This document shows positions 37,349 through 48,212 of a stretch of 64,000 nucleotides of DNA, piece by piece. The position numbers and the translations under genes are program-made. Source of the stretch: Stenotrophomonas sp046736075 (GTDB lineage Bacteria > Pseudomonadota > Gammaproteobacteria > Xanthomonadales > Xanthomonadaceae); the NCBI RefSeq assembly GCF_046736075.1, contig NZ_CP177163.1, positions 1,860,001-1,924,000 on the forward strand, given 5' to 3'. Each line of letters starts with the position of its first letter. Positions within the stretch are counted from its first letter, which is position 1. A model generated the notes under the pieces. That model saw only the letters and a program-made list of their open reading frames with translations. It was not told the origin of the DNA and ran no database searches.

Positions 37349-38242
37349 TCAGGTGACCCAGCCGGCAATCACCAGCAACGCCAGCACCGCCATCCACAGC
37401 AACAGCATGCGCCATACCAGGCTCATCGCATCGCGCAGCTCCGGCAGCCGGCGCCACACCGGCACCATGCCCGCATCGCTGTAGTCGTGCGCATCCTCGC
37501 GCAGTTCGGCACTCACGCTGGCGCGCGCCACCGCACCGAGGAACACGGTGGACAGCGTCCATTGATGGCCATGCGCGCTGCGCCAGGCCTTGAAGGCGGT
37601 GTCGAAGTTGCCGACCAGCGCCATCGACAGCGACATCAGCTGCGCTACCGGCCACTCCAGCCACGACAACGCCACACGCGCGCCGGCCACGCTCTCGGCA
37701 CTGGCCAGCGACCGCATCGGCCCCACCGCGATCAACGCCAGCAGGCGATACAGCAGCGCCCCGACCGGGCCCAGCAGCAGAAACCAGAACAGCACGGCAA
37801 ACCAGCGCCGCAGCGCGTTCACCACGGTTGCTTCCACCAGTGAAGGAACATCGTCCTGCAGGCTGCCGCCGGTCGACTGTAGCTGCGCGATCGCCGCATG
37901 GCGGGTCGGCGCATCATCGGCGTCGATCACCGCTTCCACGTCCCGGTCCAGGTCGCGCGGCCCCCAGCACATCACCAGCAGCAGTACGCCCAGCAGCAGC
38001 GAGGGCAGGCCGAACAGGCGGTCGTGCAGCAGCCACTGCAGCACACCCAGCGCCAGCACGAAGGGCAGCAGCGCCACGATGGCGCCGTAGCGGCCACGCC
38101 AGAAGCCGCCCTCGGCGGCATGCGCATCCAGCCATTGCAGCCAGCGCCGGAACAACCCGAACCGGCGCAGCGCGACCGCCGCCGCGGGCGCGACGTGGCC
38201 CAGCGCCAACGCAACCAGCACGGCTACCAGGGTGGTGAACAT
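37349..38242 (-). CDS. ampE: AmpE-like membrane protein
   Basis: The 297-residue protein resembles AmpE (E. coli 284 residues), a membrane protein linked to AmpD and beta-lactamase induction, of incompletely known role. About four hydrophobic segments are visible (N-terminal LVAVLVALALGHV, GAIVALLPFVLALGVLQWLL, WFAVLFWFLLLGPVGALLYRLL and the C-terminal LLLWMAVLALLVIAGWV). The usual AmpD neighbour is not adjacent. The nudC gene lies upstream on the same strand, with a perfect palindrome between them. Confidence 0.8.
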   Translation of the reverse strand: MFTTLVAVLVALALGHVAPAAAVALRRFGLFRRWLQWLDAHAAEGGFWRGRYGAIVALLPFVLALGVLQWLLHDRLFGLPSLLLGVLLLVMCWGPRDLDRDVEAVIDADDAPTRHAAIAQLQSTGGSLQDDVPSLVEATVVNALRRWFAVLFWFLLLGPVGALLYRLLALIAVGPMRSLASAESVAGARVALSWLEWPVAQLMSLSMALVGNFDTAFKAWRSAHGHQWTLSTVFLGAVARASVSAELREDAHDYSDAGMVPVWRRLPELRDAMSLVWRMLLLWMAVLALLVIAGWVT

Positions 38243-38289
38243 GTAAGCCTCCGGCTGGGGTTCTGGAACGCGCCGCTACTATGCCCTGC

Positions 38290-38309
38290 GCCCGGGGAAT
38301 TCCCCGGGC
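38290..38309. repeat. 20-bp perfect palindrome downstream of nudC
   Basis: GCCCGGGGAA and its reverse complement meet at an AATT centre with no spacer. It lies between the nudC stop and the ampE start, both minus-strand. It may be a terminator-like hairpin for nudC or a protein-binding site; no T-run follows. Confidence 0.6.
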
Positions 38310-38361
38310 CGTTGGTAATGTACGCCGGCACGTGTTCAGCCAGCGGCAACGCCACAGGGGC

Positions 38362-39267
38362 TCAGGCCACCTGCTGCCGGTACCAGTGTTCGATCAGGCT
38401 GCGCGAAATGGAGATCGGCGGCGACAGGCGGATGCCCTCGCCGTCGTCATGCACGTCGCGTGCGAGTGCCGCACCCACCTCTTCGGCCGTGAACCAGCGC
38501 GCGTCCTCCAGTTCGCCATCCACCGTCGGCACGTCGTCCTCGGCGGTCGCGCTGAAGCCCAGCATCAATGCCCCGGGGAACGGCCACGGCTGGGTGCCCA
38601 GATAGCGGCAGTCGCGCACGCGCACGCGGCTTTCCTCGAACACTTCGCGCACCACCGTCTGCTCCAGCGACTCGCCCGGCTCGACGAAACCGGCCAGCAC
38701 GGAGTAACGCCGCGGCGCCCAGTTCGCCTGCCGGCCGAGCAGCAGGCGGCCCTGGTTTTCCACGGCCACGATCACGGCCGGGTCCACGCGCGGGTAGTGC
38801 TCGGTGCTGCATTGGCTGCAGCGGCCGATGAAGCCACTGCGCGAGAACGTGATGCCACCGCCACATACGCCGCAGAAGCGCGTGCGCGATTGCCAGTAGG
38901 ACATGCCGCGGGCATAGCAGAACGCGCTCGCATCGGCGGCGGACCAGGTCACGGCCGACTGGCGCAGGTCCACGCGTTGCGGCGCGGCAACGCTCACCGA
39001 GGCCGCTTCCACCGAGAACCACGCCTGTTCGCCACGCAGTCCAAGGAAGATCGCGGTGCCGGGGCCGCCACCCACCTGCGCACCGGTCAGTGCGAGGGGC
39101 TGGCCGTCATCGCCGGCGAGTGCGGTGCCATCCTGGTCGAGGACGAGAATGTGCGCGTCCGGCCACAGCCGCAACAACGCATCGGCGTCATCGCGCAGCG
39201 GATCGGCGCGCTCCAACGGCTCGCTGATGAAGGCGAAACCGGAAAGCTGCGAAGGAAGTCTGGACAT
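38362..39267 (-). CDS. nudC: NAD(H) pyrophosphatase (Nudix)
   Basis: The 301-residue protein has an N-terminal domain, a zinc ribbon (FCGVCGG and GRCSQCS) and a Nudix box (GFVEPGESLEQTVVREVFEESRV). It also has TQPWPFPGALMLGF, the NADH-pyrophosphatase version of the SQPWPFPxS motif. It cleaves NADH to NMNH and AMP and can remove NAD caps from RNA. The chosen ATG at 39267 avoids overlap with erpA, whose stop is 59 bp upstream; an alternative in-frame start 28 codons earlier would run into it. Confidence 0.92.
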   Translation of the reverse strand: MSRLPSQLSGFAFISEPLERADPLRDDADALLRLWPDAHILVLDQDGTALAGDDGQPLALTGAQVGGGPGTAIFLGLRGEQAWFSVEAASVSVAAPQRVDLRQSAVTWSAADASAFCYARGMSYWQSRTRFCGVCGGGITFSRSGFIGRCSQCSTEHYPRVDPAVIVAVENQGRLLLGRQANWAPRRYSVLAGFVEPGESLEQTVVREVFEESRVRVRDCRYLGTQPWPFPGALMLGFSATAEDDVPTVDGELEDARWFTAEEVGAALARDVHDDGEGIRLSPPISISRSLIEHWYRQQVA

Positions 39268-39326
39268 CCCAAGAGCCTGCCCACATTCGCCGACACTGGC
39301 AAGCGGCATCGACGCCCGGACACGGA

Positions 39327-39716
39327 TCACATGCTGAAGCTGCTGCCGCACCCACAGGTGGTTTTCGCGTTCGGATTGCGGATCACGAACTGCGCGCCGG
39401 TCAGGCTTTCGGCGTAGTCCACCTCGGCGCCCATCAGGTACTGCAGGCTCAGCGGGTCCACCAGCAGCGTGACGCCATTGGTCTGCACGGCCAGGTCGTC
39501 GTCGGCACGGTTCTCATCGAACTCGAACCCGTACTGGAACCCGGAACAGCCGCCGCCCTGGATGTACACCCGCAGGGCCAACGATGCGTTGTTCTCGTCC
39601 TGGATGAGTTCCCTGACCTTGGCCGCAGCGGCCTCGGTGAAGTTCATCGGACGGTCCAACGACTGGTAGTTCGGCGCGGCGGCGGGGGCGCCGGGCAGGG
39701 AAACAAGCGTGCTCAT
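39327..39716 (-). CDS. erpA: iron-sulfur cluster insertion protein
   Basis: The 129-residue A-type carrier has the three conserved Cys: one in GGGCSGFQYGF and two in TTCGCGSSF near the C-terminus. These hold an Fe-S cluster that ErpA passes to enzymes such as IspG. The ATG at 39716 is the family start; nine upstream codons are open. The neighbours, a bactofilin and a DUF6776 gene, recur beside erpA in xanthomonads, but the spacing (45 bp) is loose. Confidence 0.95.
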   Translation of the reverse strand: MSTLVSLPGAPAAAPNYQSLDRPMNFTEAAAAKVRELIQDENNASLALRVYIQGGGCSGFQYGFEFDENRADDDLAVQTNGVTLLVDPLSLQYLMGAEVDYAESLTGAQFVIRNPNAKTTCGCGSSFSM

Positions 39717-39761
39717 GCCACCAGCATGGGGGTGCATGAGCACGGTTTCAAGCTCGCCGCC

Positions 39762-40226
39762 TCAGGCCATCGCCTCGGCCAGCTTCCGGCGGGCGCTGCT
39801 GTCCTTGCCGGTACCGCCCGAAGCCTCGTCGGCCGGGGGCGGCAGGGCCATCTGCGGCGCGCTGGCATGGATCAGGCGGCCGGTCAGCTGGGCGCCGGCG
39901 TTCATCTCCACCACCTGGTAGTGGATGTTGCCGGTGACCCGCGCGGTCGGGGTCAGTTCGACCCGCTCGGTGGCATGCACGTCGCCGTCCAGGCGGCCGC
40001 TGATGACCACCACCTGGGCCCGGATCTCGCCCTCGATGGCACCGTGCTCGGCCACGGTCAGGGTGGCATTGGCCGCGCCCTCCTGGGCGATCACCTTGCC
40101 CAGGATGGTGCCTTCCACATACAGGCCGCCACTGAACTCGACGTCGCCGCGGATCACTACCTGCGCGCCGATCAGGGCGTCCACCACCAGGTGACCGTCG
40201 CGGTTGGATTTGTTGCTTCCGAACAT
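39762..40226 (-). CDS. bactofilin
   Basis: The 154-residue protein has the bactofilin beta-helix core (about residues 15-110) with repeated V/I-x-G-D/E-V/I turns (VVIRGDVEFSGGLYVEGTILGKV, VVISGRLDGDV), flanked by short disordered ends. Bactofilins polymerise without nucleotide into filaments at the inner membrane and influence cell shape or stalk and pole organisation. The gene starts seven bases past the DUF6776 stop, so the two are probably translated together. Confidence 0.92.
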   Translation of the reverse strand: MFGSNKSNRDGHLVVDALIGAQVVIRGDVEFSGGLYVEGTILGKVIAQEGAANATLTVAEHGAIEGEIRAQVVVISGRLDGDVHATERVELTPTARVTGNIHYQVVEMNAGAQLTGRLIHASAPQMALPPPADEASGGTGKDSSARRKLAEAMA

Positions 40227-40232
40227 GACTGC

Positions 40233-40967
40233 TTACTCCCCTTTCGCCGGCGTCCCCGCCTGCTTCCAATCGAATACCTGGGTGGCGCCCCCCGCGCTGC
40301 CCAGCGTGACCCGCACACGTTGCGGGGTGAAGTCCTTCGGCAGGATCACACTGCCGGTGAGCTGCTGGAAGTACCGGAAGGAATACTCCTGGCCCGGCAC
40401 CTTGGTGCGCTGGTGCAGCTCGTCCCAGCTGACCGTGGTCAGCTTTCCGCCCTTCACGCCTTCCACCGAGAACCGCATCTGGCCTTGGCTGATGGCGCCC
40501 CGGTTGAGGTTCTGGGTCAACACCACGGCGTACTGCCAGGTGCCGCCAGCCTCCGGGGAGAATTCGATGGAGTGCGTGTTCAGGCCCTTGCGCTGGCTGG
40601 TGGCGCCCACCAGGCGCTCATAGAACGCCACGTCGGCGCGCAGACCGGCGATCTCCTCGTCACGCTCGGCCAGCGAGGCCTGCACCTCTGTGTTGGCGGC
40701 ACGGCTGATGCGGTCGGACGCCTGCAGGGTGGCCTGCCGCTGCTGCAGCTCCACCACCTGCTTCTGCAGGGTCTCGGCGCGTGCTTCGGCGGCATCGAGC
40801 TGACGGCCGGGATCGCCGTGCGGCGCGCCCAGCCAACGGCCGGCCAGTACGGCCAGGACCAGGGTCAGCAGCCAGACGCCGCCCAGCACCAGCAGGCGCT
40901 TGCGGTCCTGCACGGGCGGACGGCCCGGCAGGCGGATCTGGATACGGGAAGGTGTGCGGTTGTTCAT
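40233..40967 (-). CDS. DUF6776 membrane-anchored protein
   Basis: The 244-residue protein has one N-terminal membrane helix (LLVLGGVWLLTLVLAVLAGRWLG), a coiled coil at about 60-115 (DAAEARAETLQKQVVELQQRQ) and a C-terminal periplasmic domain (TWQYAVVLTQNLNRG). It lies 6 bp upstream of the bactofilin, so it may be a membrane anchor or regulator for bactofilin filaments; that is inferred from position. The family has no established function. Confidence 0.82.
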   Translation of the reverse strand: MNNRTPSRIQIRLPGRPPVQDRKRLLVLGGVWLLTLVLAVLAGRWLGAPHGDPGRQLDAAEARAETLQKQVVELQQRQATLQASDRISRAANTEVQASLAERDEEIAGLRADVAFYERLVGATSQRKGLNTHSIEFSPEAGGTWQYAVVLTQNLNRGAISQGQMRFSVEGVKGGKLTTVSWDELHQRTKVPGQEYSFRYFQQLTGSVILPKDFTPQRVRVTLGSAGGATQVFDWKQAGTPAKGE

Positions 40968-41151
40968 GGCTGTTTCCGCTGCATCGCCTGTCCGGCGACA
41001 CCGCGACGGCCCCTGTTGGAACGATCGACGGGCTAGTGTAAGTCAGGTCGCCGCCAAAACCCCCACCCGACCGGACGGGCGACGGTGGCGTTCATGGTCG
41101 GCATCCCCGATAGTGTGGGCCTGTGCACACTTTGCAGCGGGAGCACGCGCC

Positions 41152-41793
41152 ATGACCGAAGCCCATCTGTTTGTGATCGGCATCCTGCTGGCCTGGCTGG
41201 CCGGCATCCGCGTGTACCTGACCGTGTTCGGCGTCGGCCTGGCCGGGCTGCTCGGCTGGGTGGACCTGCCGCCGGCGTTGCAGGCCACCGAGTCGTACTG
41301 GGTACTGGGGACCTCGGCCGCCCTGGCCATCGCCGAATTCTTCGCCGACAAGATTCCCGGGGTCGATTCGGCCTGGGACCTGGTCCAGACCCTGGCCAGG
41401 GTACCCGCGGGCGCCTTCCTGGCCGCCGCCACGCTCTCGCCCAACGGCGAGCTGAGCGGCACCGCCCTGGCGGCCGGCGCGGGCGTCGCACTGGCCAGCC
41501 ACGGCTTGAAAGCCGGTACCCGCGCCCTGCTGAACACCTCGCCGGAGCCGGCCAGCAACTGGGTCGCCTCGGCGGCCGAGGACACCGTGGTGGTCGGCGG
41601 CCTGGCACTGGCATTGGCGCATCCGTGGCTGGCGCTGATCCTGGTGGTCGCCTGCAGCCTGATCGGGGCGCTGATCGTGTGGTGGGTGTGGCGCGCCCTG
41701 TGGCGCGGCATGCGCTGGCTGCTTGGACAGCCCGCCGGCAAAACGGGCAACAGCGCACATCCTGGCGTACTGCCCCCCGGCCCGGGCGGCTGA
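41152..41793 (+). CDS. DUF4126 membrane protein
   Basis: The 213-residue protein starts at an ATG with GGGAG nine bases upstream. It has several hydrophobic helices (LFVIGILLAWLAGIRVYLTVFGVGLAGLLG, a central Ala/Gly-rich block, and LALILVVACSLIGALIVWWVW) and the DUF4126 sequence FADKIPGVDSAWDLVQT. The family is an integral membrane protein of unknown role. It stands 67 bp before the signalling operon in the same direction and may or may not be co-transcribed. Confidence 0.82.
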   Translation: MTEAHLFVIGILLAWLAGIRVYLTVFGVGLAGLLGWVDLPPALQATESYWVLGTSAALAIAEFFADKIPGVDSAWDLVQTLARVPAGAFLAAATLSPNGELSGTALAAGAGVALASHGLKAGTRALLNTSPEPASNWVASAAEDTVVVGGLALALAHPWLALILVVACSLIGALIVWWVWRALWRGMRWLLGQPAGKTGNSAHPGVLPPGPGG

Positions 41794-41860
41794 CGCCCGG
41801 CGCAACGCGTAACCAACGCGATGGTTCGTCGCATAATTGCGGCGCACATTGGGAGTACAG

Positions 41861-43723
41861 ATGGCCGTCAACGACAACGCTGCATCCACCCGCGCCACGC
41901 GCGCCGAAACCCCGCCCGCCGATTACTGGCAGCGCTGGGTCGATGCGCCGGGCGTATCGGCGCCGCCACCGTTGCCCAGCAACGTGGTGCCGTTGGTGCC
42001 CACCGCCGGGCCTGTCGCAGCGACGCCGCCGCCGCTGCACCCGGTCGAGCCCGATGCGATGCCGCTGGCCGCCGAAGCCCCCTACCGCGTGCTGATCGTC
42101 GAGGACGACCGTTCGCAGGCGCTGTTCGCGCAGAGCGTGCTGCACGGCGCGGGCATGGAAGCGCTGGTCCACTCCGATGCGGAGGGCGTGCAGCAGGCCA
42201 TCGCCGAGCACCGCCCCGACCTGATCCTGATGGACCTGCACCTGCCCGGCCTGGACGGCATGCGCCTGACCGCGCTGATCCGCCAGCAACCCGGCCAGCA
42301 GCTGCTGCCGATCGTGTTCCTCAGCGGCGACCCGGATCCGGAGCGCCAGTTCGAAGTGCTGGACAGCGGCGCCGACGATTTCCTCAGCAAGCCGATCCGG
42401 CCGCGCCACCTGATCGCCGCCGTGTCCAACCGCATCCGTCGCGCCCGCGCGCAGGCGGCCACGCTGCCCGGTGCGCATGGCGCCCCGGCAATGAACAACC
42501 CCGAAACCGGCCTGCCCACGCGCCACCATGTGATGCAGCAGCTGGCGGCGTCGCTGTCGCACCGCGATCGCGGCGGTCTGTATTTCATCGAGATCGCCAG
42601 CGCGCTGGGCCTGCGCGAACGCTATGGCTACGCGGCGTTCGAGCGGTTGATGGTGCAGGCCGGCCAGCGCCTGGCCGATGCCGCGCAACCGCACCTGCTG
42701 GCGCGACTGAACGACAACAGCTTCCTGGTCCTGGCCCGCGGCATCGATGAAGACGATCTGGATGGCCTGGCGCACACGCTGCGCGAGCAGCTGTCGGCGC
42801 GTGCGTTCGTGATCCGGGATGACGAATCGGTGCACCTGCGTGGCGTCGTCGGCCACGCCCAGCTCTCGCCGGGCTTCGCCGATGCCGGCAGCGCGCTGGA
42901 AGCGGTCGAGCGCACCACGCTGCAGGCCCGCCTGCTCAGCGCCGGTATCGCCGCGTATGTGCGTCGCGAGGATGTCGCCGCACAGGAACATCTGGCACTG
43001 CTGGAAGGCCAGCTGGAACTGGCCTACCAGCCGATCGTGGCCGTGGCCGGGGGCAACACCGCCCAGTACCAGGTCCTGCTGCGCCTGCGCCAGGCCGATG
43101 GCACCGTATTGGCCGCCGGCCAGGTGATCCCGGCGGCCGAGGCGGCCGGGCGCATCGCCGACCTCGACCAGCAGGTGCTCGACCACGCGCTGGGCCTGCT
43201 CGACCTGTACCGCCATGCCACCCAGCCGCTGCACCTGTTCGTGTCGCAGTCGCTGCGCACGCTGGCGCGCGATGCCTTCGCCGACTGGCTGCTGGAATCG
43301 CTGGCGCAGCGCCAGATCCCGGGGCATTCGGTGGTCATCGACGTGCGCCTGCCCGATGCCCTGATCCATACCGTGACCCTGCAGCAGTTCTGCACGCGCC
43401 TGGGCGCGGCCGGCGTGCGTTTCTGCCTGAGCCAGTTCGAGCCCGGCAGCGAAGCCAATGCCCTGCTCACCCAGCTGCCGATCGCGTTCGTGCGCATGGC
43501 CGCGCGCTTCTCCAGCAGCCATGCCAACCAGAAGACCCGCGATGAACTGCGCGCGGCAATCGAGATGGCGCACCGCGCCGGCCTGCAGATCATCGGCCAG
43601 CAGATCGAAGACCCGCAGGCCGCCGCCGCGATGTGGATGGGCGGCGTGGACTTCATCCAGGGCAACATGGTGCAGTCGGCGGGCAGCGAGCTGAACTTCG
43701 ACTTCCACAACGCGGTGTTGTGA
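41861..43723 (+). CDS. response regulator with degenerate GGDEF and degenerate EAL domains
   Basis: The 620-residue protein starts at ATG with GGGAGT before it. It has a Pro/Ala-rich N-terminal tail, an intact REC domain (EDD near 80, phospho-Asp125 in LILMDLHLPG, FLSGD, LSKP), a GGDEF-like domain with the active motif lost (RLNDNSF) and an EAL-like domain. In the EAL domain the catalytic Glu is missing (QVL at 404-406 within YQVLLRLRQ), while the FIQGNMVQ end is kept. It is unlikely to make or cleave c-di-GMP but could bind it, as FimX-like proteins do. Its stop is two bases before the hybrid-kinase start, implying paired function. Confidence 0.85.
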   Translation: MAVNDNAASTRATRAETPPADYWQRWVDAPGVSAPPPLPSNVVPLVPTAGPVAATPPPLHPVEPDAMPLAAEAPYRVLIVEDDRSQALFAQSVLHGAGMEALVHSDAEGVQQAIAEHRPDLILMDLHLPGLDGMRLTALIRQQPGQQLLPIVFLSGDPDPERQFEVLDSGADDFLSKPIRPRHLIAAVSNRIRRARAQAATLPGAHGAPAMNNPETGLPTRHHVMQQLAASLSHRDRGGLYFIEIASALGLRERYGYAAFERLMVQAGQRLADAAQPHLLARLNDNSFLVLARGIDEDDLDGLAHTLREQLSARAFVIRDDESVHLRGVVGHAQLSPGFADAGSALEAVERTTLQARLLSAGIAAYVRREDVAAQEHLALLEGQLELAYQPIVAVAGGNTAQYQVLLRLRQADGTVLAAGQVIPAAEAAGRIADLDQQVLDHALGLLDLYRHATQPLHLFVSQSLRTLARDAFADWLLESLAQRQIPGHSVVIDVRLPDALIHTVTLQQFCTRLGAAGVRFCLSQFEPGSEANALLTQLPIAFVRMAARFSSSHANQKTRDELRAAIEMAHRAGLQIIGQQIEDPQAAAAMWMGGVDFIQGNMVQSAGSELNFDFHNAVL

Positions 43724-43725
43724 TC

Positions 43726-46077
<2,352 letters not shown>

Positions 46078-46096
46078 GGCGCGTGCCGCCGGTGGT

Positions 46097-46567
46097 TCAG
46101 TCTTCGATCTTGGTCAGCAGGTAGTTCGGTTCGCCGATCCGCTCGATCAGATCCAGCTGGGTTTCCAGCCAGTCGATGTGCTCTTCCTCGGATTCGAGGA
46201 TCTTCACGAACAGCTGCCGGCTCACGTAGTCGGCGATCGAATCGGCATAGGCCACTGCCTCGCGCAGCGTCACCACGCCATCGCGCTCAAGCGCGAGATC
46301 GCACTGCAGGATCTCGCGCGGGTTCTCGCCGATGCGCAGCTTGCCCAGCGCCTGGAAGTTCGGCAGCCCTTCGAGGAAGAGGATGCGGTCGGACAGGATG
46401 TCCGCATGCTTCATCTCTTCGATCGATTCCTTGTATTCGTGGTCGGCCAGTTCCTTCAGGCCCCAGTTCTTCAGCATCTTGGCGTGCAGGAAGTACTGGT
46501 TGATGGCGGTCAGCTCGTTGTAGAGGACCTTGTTGAGGAATTCGATGACCTTGGCGTCGCCCTTCAT
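46097..46567 (-). CDS. bfr: bacterioferritin
   Basis: The 156-residue protein is a full-length bacterioferritin with ferroxidase Glu/His residues in YNELTAINQYFLHAKM, ADHEYKESIEEMKHAD and ILESEEEHIDWLE. The haem-ligating Met lies in the conserved second-helix region. It forms a 24-mer that stores iron. AGGAG sits seven bases before the ATG. bfd, which releases the iron, lies 155 bp upstream on the same strand. Confidence 0.96.
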   Translation of the reverse strand: MKGDAKVIEFLNKVLYNELTAINQYFLHAKMLKNWGLKELADHEYKESIEEMKHADILSDRILFLEGLPNFQALGKLRIGENPREILQCDLALERDGVVTLREAVAYADSIADYVSRQLFVKILESEEEHIDWLETQLDLIERIGEPNYLLTKIED

Positions 46568-46722
46568 GAGCTTGCTCCTGCTGCGTGGAAACGCGCGCAC
46601 TGTAGCGCTTCGCGGCAAACCATGAAGGAACGCGAATCAACCCCAGTTGCGCATGGGCAAGGGGCGTAGCGGTGGCGTGCGGGGGGAGCGTGGCCAGCCG
46701 GGCGCCGGCCCGGCAGACGGGG

Positions 46723-46932
46723 TCAGGCGACCTGTGCCAGGCCGAGGACCGGCAGCGGCAGATCGTGGGTGGCGCGGGCCTTGGCCAGCAGATCGGCCGC
46801 CATGTCCAGGCAGGAACCGCAGGTCGCGCCGCAGCCGGTACGCATGGTCAGTTCGGACACGCTGGCGACGCCGCTGTGGGCGGCTTCGCGGATCTGGTGG
46901 TCGGTTACCCCATTGCAGATGCAGACGTACAC
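46723..46932 (-). CDS. bfd: bacterioferritin-associated ferredoxin (GTG start)
   Basis: From a GTG at 46932 the 69-residue protein places Cys at 4, 6, 38 and 41 (VCIC, TCGSC), exactly the spacing of E. coli Bfd [2Fe-2S] ligands, which decides the start over a TTG 15 codons upstream. A fifth Cys (34) is also present. Bfd reduces bacterioferritin to release iron. A Fur-like box lies about 55 bp upstream, fitting expression in low iron, with bfr directly downstream. Confidence 0.92.
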   Translation of the reverse strand: MYVCICNGVTDHQIREAAHSGVASVSELTMRTGCGATCGSCLDMAADLLAKARATHDLPLPVLGLAQVA

Positions 46933-46984
46933 GTGCGGACTCGGCAGACAGGCCGGAATGGCCTGCCGCCATTCCAATCGAAAC

Positions 46985-47003
46985 GAGAATGGTTGTCAAT
47001 TTC
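46985..47003 (-). promoter_or_regulatory. Fur-like box upstream of bfd
   Basis: GAGAATGGTTGTCAATTTC agrees with the 19-base Fur consensus at about 13 positions by eye. A second AT-rich segment with ATCATTCTC lies just upstream. Placement ahead of bfd is what one expects for iron-starvation control. Confidence 0.6.
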
Positions 47004-47040
47004 GAAGCTGAATCATTCTCGATACGGTTCAGCGGCCCGG

Positions 47041-47658
47041 TCAGGCCCCCGGCTCGCCCTTGGCCTTGCGTGGCCAGTAGCCCCGCTTCGGCAAGCGCTT
47101 GCGGGGCCGGTCATGCCCGGCCGCGTTGCCCGGCATCCAGGCCTCCTGTGCGGTCTTGGGCATCGATTCCACGCCCGTCCCTGCCACCCCCCGCGCCAAG
47201 GGCGCCAGGTGCCGCAGCGCGCGTGCGTAGACGCCCCGCTTGAACATCACCACGTGCTCGACCGGGTACCAGAAATCCACCCACCGCCACTGATCGAACT
47301 CAGGGCTGTCGGTATGGTCCAGTTTGACGTGGGATTCGTCGCCGGCCAGGCGCAGCAGGAACCACACCTGCTTCTGGCCGATGCAGACCTGGCGTTCATT
47401 GCGGCGGATGGCCCGTGCCGGCAACCGATAGCGAAGCCACCCTGGCGTGGCACCAAGCACTTCGACGTGCTCGGGCAACAACCCGGTTTCTTCCTGCAAC
47501 TCGCGATACATGGCTTCCACCGGCGTCTCATCGGTATTCATGCCGCCCTGCGGGAACTGCCAGCCATCCCGGCGCACTCGTCGTGCCCAGAACACCTGCC
47601 CGTCCTGCCGCATCAGCACGATGCCGACGTTCGGTCGATAGCCGTCCGGATCGATCAC
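47041..47658 (-). CDS. rppH: RNA pyrophosphohydrolase
   Basis: The 205-residue protein begins MIDPDGYRPNVGIVLM and carries a Nudix box in GGMNTDETPVEAMYRELQEETGL, matching RppH, which removes pyrophosphate from mRNA 5' ends and triggers RNase E decay. A basic C-terminal extension (about residues 160-205, rich in Arg/Lys/Pro) goes beyond the E. coli length of 176. It is separate from bfd, whose promoter lies in the 108-bp gap. Confidence 0.95.
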   Translation of the reverse strand: MIDPDGYRPNVGIVLMRQDGQVFWARRVRRDGWQFPQGGMNTDETPVEAMYRELQEETGLLPEHVEVLGATPGWLRYRLPARAIRRNERQVCIGQKQVWFLLRLAGDESHVKLDHTDSPEFDQWRWVDFWYPVEHVVMFKRGVYARALRHLAPLARGVAGTGVESMPKTAQEAWMPGNAAGHDRPRKRLPKRGYWPRKAKGEPGA

Positions 47659-47736
47659 GATGCGGACTCCTAGAAAAATCTACTGGCCGGGACTGTGCCA
47701 CGGCGGCTGCCCACTCACAAGCGCGGTGAAAAAGTG

Positions 47737-47765
47737 TTGACAGATTCCGAATACATCTCCAGAAT
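47737..47765 (+). promoter_or_regulatory. sigma-70-type promoter of the tRNA pair
   Basis: TTGACA (47737-47742) and CAGAAT (47760-47765) are separated by 17 bp. Transcription should start near 47772, just ahead of tRNA-Met at 47779. The -35 is a perfect consensus and the -10 matches at four of six. Confidence 0.75.
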
Positions 47766-47778
47766 TACCGGCTCCCTA

Positions 47779-47855
47779 GGCTATGTAGCTCAGCCGGTTA
47801 GAGCACAGCACTCATAATGCTGGGGTCGGTGGTTCGAGTCCACCCATAGCCACCA
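47779..47855 (+). tRNA. tRNA-Met (CAT), elongator type
   Basis: A 77-nt cloverleaf with encoded CCA: acceptor GGCTATG pairs with CATAGCC, the anticodon stem is CAGCA/TGCTG with loop CTCATAA giving CAT, and the T arm is present. The sequence resembles elongator tRNA-Met; a tRNA-Ile2 with modified CAT is less likely because of the overall identity pattern. Confidence 0.93.
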
Positions 47856-47905
47856 AGTTATGCTTGGTTTTGTAGGGAAAAAGTGCAATACTTGCACGCA
47901 CATAT

Positions 47906-47980
47906 TGCCCCGTCGCCAAGCGGTAAGGCACCTGACTCTGACTCAGGCATTCGGTGGTTCGAATCCATCCGGGGCAGCCA
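47906..47980 (+). tRNA. tRNA-Gln (CTG)
   Basis: A 75-nt cloverleaf with encoded CCA: acceptor TGCCCCG pairs with CGGGGCA, the anticodon stem is CCTGA/TCAGG with loop CTCTGAC giving anticodon CTG. It lies 50 bp after tRNA-Met, so both are probably one transcript ended by the adjacent terminator. Confidence 0.93.
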
Positions 47981-47988
47981 AATATGAC

Positions 47989-48018
47989 AAAAGGCCTGAT
48001 CGAAAGATCAGGCCTTTT
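47989..48018 (+). terminator. rho-independent terminator of the tRNA operon
   Basis: A perfect 13-bp stem (AAAAGGCCTGATC and its complement) with a GAAA tetraloop is followed by GTTTTG. The A-run and T-run symmetry means it could function in both directions. Confidence 0.92.
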
Positions 48019-48078
48019 GTTTTGTGCGCGTTGCAATGTCGGCCACCGGCCAGCGACGCGTGAGCGTTGGACACACTT

Positions 48079-48107
48079 CCTGGTTGCCGGCCAGCGGCCG
48101 GCACTAC
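48079..48107. repeat. SMAG/REP palindrome
   Basis: Read on the minus strand it is GTAGTGCCGGCC-GCT-GGCCGGCA followed by ACCAGG. The 29-bp unit is identical, in inverted orientation, to the one at 52141-52169. It lies between the convergent tRNA and rpsI transcripts. Confidence 0.88.
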
Positions 48108-48139
48108 CCGTGTTTTCTGTCTGGTTGCGCCAGAACGAC

Positions 48140-48165
48140 AAAAGCCCGGCCGAGGCCGGGCTTTT
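48140..48165 (-). terminator. rho-independent terminator after rpsI
   Basis: GCCCGGCC-GA-GGCCGGGC with flanking AAAA and TTTT on either side gives a 12-bp stem if the A/T pairs are included. It lies 48 bases past the rpsI stop on the minus strand. Confidence 0.9.
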
Positions 48166-48212
48166 GCTTTTCCCAGGGGGATCCCGAGGGATCCCACACC
48201 AGGCGCGATGGA

